NCBI GenBank assembly: GCA_002414505.1
Contig: DHZF01000088.1
Coordinates: forward strand, 978-9,700
Origin: Hyphomonas sp. UBA5111
GTDB lineage: Bacteria > Pseudomonadota > Alphaproteobacteria > Caulobacterales > Hyphomonadaceae
Direction of reading: 5' to 3'
Length of the DNA stretch: 8,723 bases
Of this stretch, positions 1-7,147 are shown one piece after another. Both the position numbers and the translations under genes were made by a program. The notes under the pieces are model-generated. The model searched no databases. It was not told the origin of the DNA and saw only the letters and a program-made list of their open reading frames with translations. Positions within the stretch are counted from its first letter, which is position 1. Each line of letters begins with the position of its first letter.

Positions 1-2778
1 GCCAAGCCCGCCAATGATGGCGTTGAACCCGAACGGCAGATTGAAAAGCCAAACGCCGAAGAACGCAAACCCGAGCGACAGAAAGCCTGTGGCGAGCACA
101 AGCAACATCATACGGAACGAATTGAAGACGAGCATGATCGCGCCGGCCATGACCATGACCAGCGGTACGCCCACGGCGGCCAGATTGCCGACCGCATCGC
201 TGGAATTCTCCGCCTCACCCCCGATCAGGACTTCATACCCGGCGGGGACATGGAATCCTGTTTCCGCAAAGCGGGCCTGATAGTCTTCCAGCACGGGCGC
301 CGGCAGCGTGTAGGGATCAAGGAAGGCGAGGATCTGGTTCATGCGCTGGCCGTTGCGGCGCGTGATGACCGCCGTTTCCGGCACCAGCGTGACATCGCCC
401 AGCGCGGAGATCGGCGTGCCCGAGCCTGAGCCAACCGTAGCCGAGCGCAGATCTGTCATGCCCGAGCGGCGTGACATCGGCGCGATGACTTTCACGGGCA
501 GTTCTTCTGTCCCTTCAAGGACGGAGCCGGCCCGGACGCCTTCCAGTTCAGCGCTGAGGTCTGCGGCAATGTCGGTCAGGCGCTCGCCCGCCATGGCAGA
601 GGCGGCCTCATCGGCCTGAAGCCGCATGGTCGGCGCGCCGAGTTCGAGGGAGGCCACGGTATAGGTGACACCCGGTGTTTGTCCGAGCACGGCACGTGTC
701 TGGTCGCCGATCATGTCGAGCGTGTCGAAATCATTCCCCATGATGCGGAACTCGATCGGTGCATCGGCGGGCGGACCCTGTTCAAAGGGCAGCGCCAGGA
801 AGCGCGCGCTCAGGAACTCGTCGCGGACCCTGCGCTGAACTTCGCCCACGATCTCGTGCGTGCGCTCGTTCGAATCCAGCTGAATCCAGCCGGAAGCAAA
901 CCCTTCGACGCCTTCGGTATTGTTGAGGATGTTGTAGTAGACGCGTGGGGATGGCTGGCCGAGCACCCAGGTAACGTCCTCGACGCCTTCAATCCCATTG
1001 ATCAGGTCGGTGGCGCGATGGACGATCTCGACCGTGTCATTGATGTCGGCTTCAGGGGAGAGTTGCAGCGACACCTGAAACTGGTCACGCTCCGTCTGCG
1101 GAAAGAATTGCGACGGCAATTGCCCGACCAGCCAGAAGCCGAATATGGCCGGAGCCACACCGGCGGCGATGCCCAGCAAGGGGAAGCGCAGCACGGCTTC
1201 GATCGAGGCGCGGTAGCCATCGGAGATGAAATCATTGGTCACGCCGTCGCGCCACCAGCGGCGTGGGCGTTTCGGCTGGCCGGTTTCCCAGCCGCGCTTG
1301 CGGTCAAACCAGCCCGCCATGGCCGGGATCACCGTGATCGAAACAACAAAAGAGGCCGAAATCGAGAAGACGACCGACAGGCCGATCATGCCGACGAATT
1401 CGCCTGCGCCGCCTGGCAGCATGGCGATGGGCGCAAAGGCCAGCGCCGTGGTCAGCGTCGAGGCGGCGAGCGGCGCGGCCAGATGGTTGAGGCTCTGCCG
1501 GATGGCTTCGAACCTCGTCTGGCCCTTGGCACGCATCTGATCGAATTCATCGACCACCACGATGGCATTGTCGATCAGCAGGCCGAGCGAGATGACGAGG
1601 CCGGTCACGGACATCTGGTGCAGCGGATGGCCGAACACGCTGAACAGGATCAGCACGAGGCTGACCGTCAGCGGAATGGCCATGCCGACCACGATGGCCG
1701 AGCGCCAGCCCATGGTGACGAACAGGACGACAATGACGATGAAGGCCGAAAAGAGCAGGTTTTTCGCCAGCCCGTTCAGGCGGTCATTTGTGTAGAGGCT
1801 CTGGTCAAAGACGGCCTCGACCTTCAGGCCCGGAGGCGCGTTGGCCGCGAAATTGTCAGAAATGGCACGGGCACTTTCGGCCCATTTGTCGACGCGCTGT
1901 CCCGGCGAGATGTAAACGCCAACCAGAACGGTGCGGAGATTGTTCTCGTAAGCCTGCTGCGTTGACGGATCGGCAAAGCCCTTCTCCACCCTTGCCACAT
2001 CCGCCACACGGACAGCGGAGCCGTCGGCGCGCTGCAGCAGAGGAACCTGGCGAACGCGGGAGATGCCGTCGAATTCCCCGCCGACTTCAAAGCCGATCAT
2101 GCCGCCTTCGCCGCGCACACGCCCTGCGGGGGTCTTGCTATCTGCGGAGGCGATCAACGCGGCGGCCTGCCGGAAGGACAGGCCAGCAGCAGAGAGCGCC
2201 TGCGGATCAACGACCACGCGGACTTCCTCGACCGGCATGCCATAGGTTTGTGTTTCTTCCGTGCCCGGCAAGCGCTGGAACTGGTCTTCCAGATCAAGCG
2301 CCAGCCGCCGCATAACGGTCAGGGGCACGTCGCCTTCGCCCGTCCAGGTCAGACCGACCACCAAAGTGGCCGCCCCTACATAGAGGCGTTCGACTTCCGG
2401 TGCGCCGACGCCGGTCGGGAATTGCGCGCGCGCTTCCTCGACCTGCCCCCGGATCAGCGTCCATGTATCGTCGACTTCAGCTTCAGAGAGGTCTTCCCGG
2501 ATTTCGACCCGCACCTGCGAAAAGCCCGCCCGGCTGGTCGAGCTGACTTCCTCGACTTCGGGGAGCTCCATCAGGGCGGCTTCAACCGGCTCGGTAATCA
2601 GCGCTTCGATGCGCTCGGCGTCTGCGCCCGGAAACGGCGTGAGCACATAACCATACCGTTCGATCAGGGTCGGGTCTTCCTGACGGCCCAGCGTGAGCAT
2701 GGCGCCCAATCCGCCGATAAGAACAACGAGAATCGCCAGAATGGCAAGTCGGGGCAGCTTGAAGAAGAGTGTCGACAT
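1..2778 (-). CDS. RND efflux pump inner-membrane permease (AcrB/HAE1-like), 3' end cut by the window
   Basis: Proton-driven inner-membrane pump that exports drugs or other toxic compounds with a periplasmic adaptor and an outer-membrane channel. The frame is open without a stop from the ATG at 2778 to base 1, giving 926 codons; relatives are about 1,020-1,050 residues, so roughly 100 are missing. The order is AcrB-like: TM1 near residues 9-31, a first periplasmic loop (about 32-337), a membrane block near 338-490, TM7 near 530-550, a second periplasmic loop, then TM8-TM9 near 866-912. TM4 reads LGLLIDNAIVVVDE: D403 matches the first proton-relay aspartate of AcrB (D407), but the second (D408) is N404. 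The TM10 lysine site (AcrB K940) falls just beyond the edge. The start lies 4 nt after the adaptor stop, with only a weak GGTGG upstream, which suggests translational coupling. The family is clear; the substrate cannot be told. Confidence 0.95.
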   Translation of the reverse strand, partial: MSTLFFKLPRLAILAILVVLIGGLGAMLTLGRQEDPTLIERYGYVLTPFPGADAERIEALITEPVEAALMELPEVEEVSSTSRAGFSQVRVEIREDLSEAEVDDTWTLIRGQVEEARAQFPTGVGAPEVERLYVGAATLVVGLTWTGEGDVPLTVMRRLALDLEDQFQRLPGTEETQTYGMPVEEVRVVVDPQALSAAGLSFRQAAALIASADSKTPAGRVRGEGGMIGFEVGGEFDGISRVRQVPLLQRADGSAVRVADVARVEKGFADPSTQQAYENNLRTVLVGVYISPGQRVDKWAESARAISDNFAANAPPGLKVEAVFDQSLYTNDRLNGLAKNLLFSAFIVIVVLFVTMGWRSAIVVGMAIPLTVSLVLILFSVFGHPLHQMSVTGLVISLGLLIDNAIVVVDEFDQMRAKGQTRFEAIRQSLNHLAAPLAASTLTTALAFAPIAMLPGGAGEFVGMIGLSVVFSISASFVVSITVIPAMAGWFDRKRGWETGQPKRPRRWWRDGVTNDFISDGYRASIEAVLRFPLLGIAAGVAPAIFGFWLVGQLPSQFFPQTERDQFQVSLQLSPEADINDTVEIVHRATDLINGIEGVEDVTWVLGQPSPRVYYNILNNTEGVEGFASGWIQLDSNERTHEIVGEVQRRVRDEFLSARFLALPFEQGPPADAPIEFRIMGNDFDTLDMIGDQTRAVLGQTPGVTYTVASLELGAPTMRLQADEAASAMAGERLTDIAADLSAELEGVRAGSVLEGTEELPVKVIAPMSRRSGMTDLRSATVGSGSGTPISALGDVTLVPETAVITRRNGQRMNQILAFLDPYTLPAPVLEDYQARFAETGFHVPAGYEVLIGGEAENSSDAVGNLAAVGVPLVMVMAGAIMLVFNSFRMMLLVLATGFLSLGFAFFGVWLFNLPFGFNAIIGGLG

Positions 2779-2782
2779 GGAC

Positions 2783-3967
2783 TTAGCCACCATTCACGGT
2801 AGAGGCGCGGTGGGCATCCCGCGGCTCAACCGGCTGGCCGGGCACAATACGCTGCAGCCCATCGGTAATGACGCGCTCCCCCGCCGTGACGGCGCCGCGG
2901 ACAAAGGCGCGATCGCCATCCGTATGCACCATTTCGACCGGGCGGGAAGCGACGTGCCAGCCGGACTCCGTCGGCTCTGCCACATAAATGGTCCACAGGC
3001 CGCGCGAGGCCGTTGAGAGCGCCTTGACCGGCACCCAGAAGCCCGGCTCGTCAATATCGCGCTCCATGGTCAGGCGGACCACGGCACCGGAGGCGACGAT
3101 TTCGGCATCATTGATTTCAAACACGGCAGCGACCGTCCGCTGCGCCGGATCAATCACGCCGGTCACGCTGCGCAGTACGGCTTCGATCGCGCCCGTATCC
3201 GCCTGCAAGGTGTAGGCATCTCCAGGTACCAGTCGCGCCGCGCTGTTGGCGGGCAGGCCGATGCGCGCTTCGAGATGCGCCGCTTCGACCAGGTCCAGGA
3301 TCGGCTGGCCCGCGCCGGCAATCGCGCCCTCATCCGACATGCGCGCCGTCACCACGCCATCGAATGGCGCCGTGATGCGGGACAGGTCAATCTGGACACG
3401 GAAAATGTCGGCTTGCGCCTTGGCCGCTTCGACACGGGCCAGAGCCGTATTGGCCTGCGCCTCGGCTTCGTCGACCGCCTGCTGGGATACATGCCCCTGC
3501 AGTTTCAGCGTGCGGCGGCGCTCCACTGTGCTGAGGGCGAGTGAATGCGCCGCGCGGGCCTCATCGACCACGGCGCTTGCCGAGGCCAATTGCGCGCGCA
3601 GGCCGCGCGTGTCGAGGCTGGCGAGGATGCTGCCCCGCTTGACGCGGTCGCCAACATCCACGGCGATGGTTTCGATCCGCCCCCCGCTGGAGAAGCCCAG
3701 TGCAGAATTGCGGCGGGCTTCGGCAAGGCCGGAATAGGTTTCGTTCAGCGTGAATGCAGAGACCAGTTCGACCGGAGCAACCTGAACCGCCATCGGGACA
3801 GGCGCAGTCTTGGCGACCTTGGGGCCTTCCTTGCTGCGCAGCTGCGCCGCCGCAAACACCAGGCCCACACATACGAGTAGCAGGATGATGAGGAAGAACA
3901 GCCCCTTGAGGGCCGTCGGCCGCTTGTCACGCGCGGTGTCTCCGGTGGTGTGATGAATCTCGGTCAT
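2783..3967 (-). CDS. RND efflux periplasmic adaptor (HlyD/MFP family)
   Basis: Membrane-fusion protein that links the RND pump encoded next to it to an outer-membrane channel. The 394-residue length is normal for the family. A short basic cytoplasmic tail is followed by one hydrophobic segment (about 23-42) that anchors it in the inner membrane. C33 sits within this segment without a proper lipobox, so a lipid anchor is unlikely. The two halves of the lipoyl domain are plain: GGRIETIAVDVGDRVKRGS near 95-113 and ITAPFDGVVTARMSDEG near 198-214, flanking an Ala/Glu-rich alpha-helical hairpin (about 121-195). A beta-barrel domain (about 232-305) and a membrane-proximal domain (about 310-380) follow. 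The ATG at 3967 overlaps the regulator stop (ATGA), and AGGAC lies 7 nt upstream of it. The pump gene follows after 4 nt. Confidence 0.95.
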   Translation of the reverse strand: MTEIHHTTGDTARDKRPTALKGLFFLIILLLVCVGLVFAAAQLRSKEGPKVAKTAPVPMAVQVAPVELVSAFTLNETYSGLAEARRNSALGFSSGGRIETIAVDVGDRVKRGSILASLDTRGLRAQLASASAVVDEARAAHSLALSTVERRRTLKLQGHVSQQAVDEAEAQANTALARVEAAKAQADIFRVQIDLSRITAPFDGVVTARMSDEGAIAGAGQPILDLVEAAHLEARIGLPANSAARLVPGDAYTLQADTGAIEAVLRSVTGVIDPAQRTVAAVFEINDAEIVASGAVVRLTMERDIDEPGFWVPVKALSTASRGLWTIYVAEPTESGWHVASRPVEMVHTDGDRAFVRGAVTAGERVITDGLQRIVPGQPVEPRDAHRASTVNGG

Positions 3968-4674
3968 GAGTTTTGTCCTGGGAGGCGGCCATTTCCGGAT
4001 CCGTCAGCGGGCTTGAGCAGCCCCCGGATCTGGAGGTCGGCATGAAATTCAATGAAGTCCTTGGCGGTCATCGGCTGTTGTTCCGGAACCAGCTGATGGA
4101 AATGGGGCATGTGGATCAGCAATTGCGCGAGGCCGTGGGACCCGGCCCACAGCGATTTGGCCGCCATGACAGGATCAAGGGAGGGATCGAAGATATCCAG
4201 CTCCTGCCCTTCGGTGACCATGCTGATCAGCACACCAAAGGCCTGGCCTTTCGAGGTGGTCACGAACCCGTCCCATGACAGAGGGCCGCCGCCATTCTCG
4301 GGAAGTGAATGCTTGATGCTTGAAAACGCCGCCGCATAGTGGAAAGGCCGGGTGACTGCGGTATCGACATAGGTTGCCACGCAGGCTTTGGCGCGCTGCA
4401 GGAAGGGCCGGTCCGCACTGGAACTGCCGTCGATCTTTGCAAGAAGACGCTCGAAGAATGCCTCCTTCAACTCGTCGATCAATTCATCCTTGGAGCCGAA
4501 ATATTTGTAGATTGCCGAGGGCGAGTAGTCGATCTCGTCAGCCAGTCGGCGAATGGAGAGGCCGCTCTCGCCCTCCTTGGCGAAGACACGCTCCGCCGCG
4601 GAAATAATGGATTCTCGCACGCGCAAGCGGCGGCGGTCGGCCGGCGTCTCCTCGGAAGGGGAATCTGTCTGCAT
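3964..4674 (-). CDS. TetR-family transcriptional regulator of the efflux operon
   Basis: DNA-binding repressor, 236 residues, first gene of the efflux operon. The N-terminal domain has the TetR helix-turn-helix: helix 1 near 20-34 (ESIISAAERVFAKEG) and the recognition region near 39-66 (LSIRRLADEIDYSPSAIYKY, then FGSKDELI). The C-terminal ligand domain contains LWAGSHGLAQLL near 176-186; its W177 and H180-G181 recall the WHG-type TetR C-terminal domain, which I give as likely rather than certain. The frame stays open to an ATG at 4995, but I chose 4674: it gives a normal TetR length and start, and the region upstream is promoter, operator and antisense to the nitroreductase. No strong Shine-Dalgarno precedes 4674 (only GTGGG). 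Its TGA overlaps the adaptor ATG. The palindromes upstream suggest that it represses its own operon; the inducer is unknown. Confidence 0.93.
   Translation of the reverse strand: MQTDSPSEETPADRRRLRVRESIISAAERVFAKEGESGLSIRRLADEIDYSPSAIYKYFGSKDELIDELKEAFFERLLAKIDGSSSADRPFLQRAKACVATYVDTAVTRPFHYAAAFSSIKHSLPENGGGPLSWDGFVTTSKGQAFGVLISMVTEGQELDIFDPSLDPVMAAKSLWAGSHGLAQLLIHMPHFHQLVPEQQPMTAKDFIEFHADLQIRGLLKPADGSGNGRLPGQNS
3975..3980 (-). promoter_or_regulatory. Ribosome binding site of the adaptor gene
   Basis: On the minus strand CAGGAC lies 7 nt before the adaptor ATG at 3967. It is the best Shine-Dalgarno-like sequence in the efflux operon and supports that start despite its overlap with the regulator stop. 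Confidence 0.6.
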
Positions 4675-4694
4675 TTGACCCACTGCCCACGCAA

Positions 4695-4722
4695 AGTGTT
4701 CAGAAAGTGAACACTGTTCACT
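4695..4722. promoter_or_regulatory. Composite palindromic operator, probably bound by the adjacent TetR regulator
   Basis: Two overlapping perfect inverted repeats are visible. The first is AGTGTTCA (4695-4702), a 5 nt spacer, then TGAACACT (4708-4715). The second is AGTGAACA (4706-4713), one centre base, then TGTTCACT (4715-4722). They share the middle arm, so there are in effect three half-sites in 28 bp. The element lies 20 nt upstream of the TetR start codon, directly downstream of the putative -10 box, so a bound repressor would cover the transcription start. TetR proteins commonly bind such palindromes next to their own genes. That this TetR binds here is inference; the palindromes are read directly. 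Confidence 0.8.
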
Positions 4723-4751
4723 CTTGTACGTCTTTCCACCCCAATTCTCAA
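4723..4751 (-). promoter_or_regulatory. Putative sigma70-type promoter of the tetR-adaptor-RND operon
   Basis: Reading the minus strand, TTGAGA (4751-4746, against TTGACA) is followed by exactly 17 nt and then TACAAG (4728-4723, against TATAAT). The predicted start of transcription is near 4716, inside the palindromic operator, leaving a leader of about 42 nt before the regulator ATG. The -10 match is only moderate; the spacing and the operator position are what make the call credible. Confidence 0.55.
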
Positions 4752-4809
4752 GCCTGCATTTGTTAACAGGCGTCTTTAAGAATGAGTCGCAACTACCTAT
4801 GTTGCCGGC

Positions 4810-5439
4810 ATGACAAAGCGATTCCCCCCCGCCCCCGCCATTGCCACGCCGATGCTCGCCACCCGTCCCAGTGAGGAGGCCCGCCAATTGCTGGCCCTGC
4901 GCCGGTCTGCCGGAAAGCATTTTATCGGGGAGCCCGGCCCCACCCCGGAGGCCGTCGACGAATTGCTTGAGATCGCTGCAAGGGTGCCGGATCACCGCCG
5001 CATGACGCCGTGGCGTTTCATTGTGTTCGAGGGCGATACCCGCGCCGAGTTCGGCCAGGAATTGGCGCGCATTCTGGGCGAGACCAAATCGGATGCGGAA
5101 TCGAAGGATCTATTGGAGGCGGCGGGCTTGTTCCTGCGGGCGCCGGTCGTGGTGGCCGTGATCTCCTCACCGAAGGATGATGGCCGCACGCCGGTCTGGG
5201 AACAGGAGCTTTCCGCCGGAGCGGTCTGTTACAATCTGTTGCTGGCGGCGAATGCCAGCGGCTGGGCCGGCGCCTGGTTGAGCGAATGGCCGGCTTTTGA
5301 CGCGAAAGTGGCGGAAGCCCTGAGCCTATCGCCCACCGAACGCGTCGCCGGTTTCATGTATCTGGGAACCTCAAAGATCGACCCGCCCGAACGCGGGCGC
5401 GCCAACATGTCCGAGATTATCACCCGCTGGTCGCGCTAG
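4810..5439 (+). CDS. Nitroreductase family protein, YdjA-like (FMN-dependent)
   Basis: Flavoenzyme of the nitroreductase fold, expected to bind FMN, use NAD(P)H and act in the cytoplasm; the physiological substrate is not known. It has 209 residues and resembles E. coli YdjA (about 183) along its length. R31-R32-S33 match the FMN-phosphate-binding [15 protein letters not shown] (59-70) matches the APDHxxMxPWxF motif, [11 protein letters not shown] (129-139) the WEQEMSAG segment, [10 protein letters not shown] (151-160) the GFGGIW region and GFMYLGT (181-187) the C-terminal GFLYLGT motif. The ATG at 4810 is the first possible start, because an in-frame TGA lies at 4783-4785. No Shine-Dalgarno precedes it, and the first 14 residues are Pro-rich. 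ATG 4852 (M15, 195 residues) is an alternative closer to the YdjA start. It diverges from tetR and converges on queF. Confidence 0.92.
   Translation: MTKRFPPAPAIATPMLATRPSEEARQLLALRRSAGKHFIGEPGPTPEAVDELLEIAARVPDHRRMTPWRFIVFEGDTRAEFGQELARILGETKSDAESKDLLEAAGLFLRAPVVVAVISSPKDDGRTPVWEQELSAGAVCYNLLLAANASGWAGAWLSEWPAFDAKVAEALSLSPTERVAGFMYLGTSKIDPPERGRANMSEIITRWSR
5436..5439. other. Shared CTAG: overlapping stop codons of the convergent nitroreductase and queF genes
   Basis: The plus-strand gene ends with TAG at 5437-5439 and the minus-strand queF ends with TAG at 5438-5436. Both stops lie in the self-complementary CTAG, so there is no space for a terminator between the two genes. Any terminator must lie inside the opposite coding sequence. 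Confidence 0.9.
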
Positions 5440-5903
5440 CCTCGTCCGCGATAGGGGGCAACGCCCGTGTCGGGCACGTAAAGACCGGCCGGGATTTCCC
5501 CGGACTGCCAGAAGACATCAATCGGAATGCCGCCGCGCGGATACCAATAGCCGGAAATGCGGAGCCATTTCGCCTCGGTGAAATCAGCGATCTTCTTGCC
5601 GATGGAGACGGTGCAATCCTCATGGAAGGCACCATGATTTCGGAAACTGGTCAGGTAGAGCTTCAGGCTCTTGGATTCCACCAGCCATTCGCCGGGCGCA
5701 TAGTCGATCACGAGATGGGCAAAGTCCGGCTGGCCCGTGACCGGGCAGAGCGAGGTGAACTCCGGTGCCACGAACCGGGTCAGGTAGAGCGTGCCGGCAT
5801 GCGGGTTGGGCACGCGCTCCAGCTGCGCCTCTTCCGGACTTTGCGGTTGGTTTGTGTTCTGGCCGAGTTGGTCCAGGCCCTGATAGATCGGATTGTCAGC
5901 CAT
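5436..5903 (-). CDS. queF: NADPH-dependent 7-cyano-7-deazaguanine reductase (preQ0 reductase), short form
   Basis: Cytoplasmic enzyme that reduces the nitrile of preQ0 to the amine preQ1 with two NADPH, a step in making queuosine for tRNA wobble position 34. The 155 residues fit the short, single-domain (B. subtilis-type) QueF, a tunnelling-fold enzyme. The key residues are visible: nucleophile C53 in [11 protein letters not shown], acid D60, the QueF signature ESKSLKLYL (76-84) and FHED with H94 and E95 for substrate binding. I chose ATG 5903 (MADNPIYQ) over the longer frame from 5960 because the extra 19 codons lie inside the antiporter gene. The start is 1 nt after the antiporter stop with no good Shine-Dalgarno, so it is probably coupled to the antiporter gene. 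No preQ1 riboswitch is seen. Confidence in the family is very high. Confidence 0.97.
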   Translation of the reverse strand: MADNPIYQGLDQLGQNTNQPQSPEEAQLERVPNPHAGTLYLTRFVAPEFTSLCPVTGQPDFAHLVIDYAPGEWLVESKSLKLYLTSFRNHGAFHEDCTVSIGKKIADFTEAKWLRISGYWYPRGGIPIDVFWQSGEIPAGLYVPDTGVAPYRGRG

Positions 5904-5904
5904 A

Positions 5905-6927
5905 TTATAGGATCGCCGGTACGGGAATGAGATTGAAGGTGAGCCCCATATAGAGCGCATAGCCGAAAAGGAGAACCGCCCCTTCCCAGCGCGCGATCAG
6001 GCGACCAGTGATCGCAAACAGGACCATCAGCCCGACCGACAGGATCAGCGCGGACATATCGCCCAGACTGATCAGGCTGGTGCCCGCCCCGGACGTGACC
6101 GCATTCGTGGTGACATCGCCGACCGGCACGCTACGCACGCTGAACGGATGGACCAGAGCCGTGACGCCCAGAATGCCGAGAATGTTGAAGATGTTGGAGC
6201 CGATGATATTGCCGAGCGCGACATCCGCCTTGCCGCGAAAGGCTGCGATTGCCGACGTGGCAAGTTCTGGCAGGCTGGTGCCCACGGCCACGATGGACAG
6301 GCCGATGACGGTTTCACTGATACCGAATTCCCGCGCGATGGTTACACCGCCATCGACGAGCAGTTTGGCCCCGAACACAACGCCGACAAGACCTGCCAGC
6401 GCCATCAGGATGCCGAATATGACCCCATAATTCGCCTCGACCGTTTCAGCCTCTTCAGCATGCAGGACCGAGGCTTCATCCCCGGTCGTCTGGTCCGCGA
6501 ACAGCGAAAAGCCCACATACGCCACCAGACACGCCATCAGCATGAATCCTGCAAGGCGGGAGAAGAGGTCAAACCAGATGAGCCCACACAGAAGGATCGT
6601 GACGATGACCATGACCGACGTATCCCGCATCAGGGCGCGGGGATTGGTGATGATGGGATGGATCAGTGCGGCTATGCCGAGCACGAGCAGGATATTGGCA
6701 ATGTTGGACCCGACCACATTGCCGACCGCAATGCCGACGGCGCCTTCATTGATGGCCCGCAGGCTGGTCACAAGCTCGGGCACGGACGTCCCGAAGCCGA
6801 CCAGGGTCAAGCCGATCACCAGTTCGGAAATGTTGAGCTTGCGCGCAACACTCACAGAGCCCCGAACCAGTCCCTCGCCTCCGATAAACAGGAGGACGAG
6901 ACCGCCCAGAACCATCAGATATGTCAT
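5905..6927 (-). CDS. Calcium/sodium antiporter (YrbG/CaxA-type, CaCA superfamily)
   Basis: Inner-membrane cation exchanger, expected to extrude Ca2+ in exchange for Na+ or H+; the true ions are untested. It has 340 residues, mostly hydrophobic, about ten membrane segments. Both alpha-repeats are present: [12 protein letters not shown] (44-55) with [16 protein letters not shown] (69-84), and [12 protein letters not shown] (214-225) with [16 protein letters not shown] (239-254). E51 and E221 are the conserved cation-binding glutamates. A short acidic loop (about 145-168) joins the halves. The stretch 265-290, before the ninth segment, looks longer than usual and is rich in Ser, Thr and Gly. I chose ATG 6927 (MTYLMV) because GGGGA lies 5 nt upstream and the longer frame from 7089 adds 54 non-hydrophobic residues unlike this family. 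It is probably co-transcribed with queF. Confidence 0.95.
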   Translation of the reverse strand: MTYLMVLGGLVLLFIGGEGLVRGSVSVARKLNISELVIGLTLVGFGTSVPELVTSLRAINEGAVGIAVGNVVGSNIANILLVLGIAALIHPIITNPRALMRDTSVMVIVTILLCGLIWFDLFSRLAGFMLMACLVAYVGFSLFADQTTGDEASVLHAEEAETVEANYGVIFGILMALAGLVGVVFGAKLLVDGGVTIAREFGISETVIGLSIVAVGTSLPELATSAIAAFRGKADVALGNIIGSNIFNILGILGVTALVHPFSVRSVPVGDVTTNAVTSGAGTSLISLGDMSALILSVGLMVLFAITGRLIARWEGAVLLFGYALYMGLTFNLIPVPAIL

Positions 6928-7147
6928 GAAAATCCCCGTGGGAAAGAATGGAGTTGCCAATATGGGGGGCCGCCATAAGTCGCGCAATCTGGCCCATGAT
7001 GAGTATTTTTGCGGGGTCTGATTTCGTCGCGAATGGACAAAAAAACAGCTATCGGGTTGGAAGCGACAAATTTCAGCAAACTTGTTCACCGTACACTCAG
7101 CTCAATAACGCACATATCTCAATGAACACGCAAGGATCGAAGGAAAG
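6928..7147. promoter_or_regulatory. Divergent intergenic region between the antiporter and tamA
   Basis: These 220 bp hold no supportable gene and must carry promoters for both neighbours. I see no convincing -35/-10 pair. The best plus-strand guess is TTGTTC (7082-7087) followed after 16 nt by AATAAC (7104-7109), which is weak. Two 7-mers match arms of the TetR operator: TGTTCAC (7083-7089) and TGAACAC (7123-7129). GGGGA (minus strand, 6937-6933) is the likely ribosome binding site of the antiporter. Confidence 0.5.
7140..7144 (+). promoter_or_regulatory. Ribosome binding site of tamA
   Basis: AAGGA lies 3 nt before ATG 7148, which is close but usable. It supports 7148 over the internal ATG at 7202, which has only AGG directly adjacent to it. 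Confidence 0.5.

Noticed and set aside
679..1965. 428-codon open frame on the plus strand opposite the RND gene
   Set aside because: It is antisense to a clear RND coding sequence. Its product is a run of His, Arg, Asp and Gln with no domain, typical of mirror frames in high-GC genes.
2248..2802. 184-codon plus-strand frame opposite the start of the pump gene
   Set aside because: Mirror of the RND N-terminal coding region, with no recognisable fold and no ribosome binding site that I can see.
4763..4779. CtrA-like TTAA pair in the regulator-nitroreductase gap
   Set aside because: The two TTAA elements are 9 nt apart, whereas the CtrA box needs 7, so I do not call it. A single GAGTC (4784-4788, GANTC type) is too short to mean much.
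4675..4995. 107-codon N-terminal extension of the TetR frame
   Set aside because: It would cover the promoter, the palindromic operator and the nitroreductase start, and has no TetR-like sequence. The start at 4674 gives a normal regulator.
6148..6978. 276-codon plus-strand frame opposite the antiporter gene
   Set aside because: Charged His/Asp/Gln-rich product, the usual complement of a hydrophobic membrane-protein gene.
6928..7089. 54-codon N-terminal extension of the antiporter
   Set aside because: The added residues are not hydrophobic and are not typical of the family, while ATG 6927 has its own GGGGA site.
6928..7147. preQ1 riboswitch upstream of the antiporter-queF unit
   Set aside because: I looked for the small GC hairpin followed by an A-rich pairing tail on the minus strand and found no matching arrangement.
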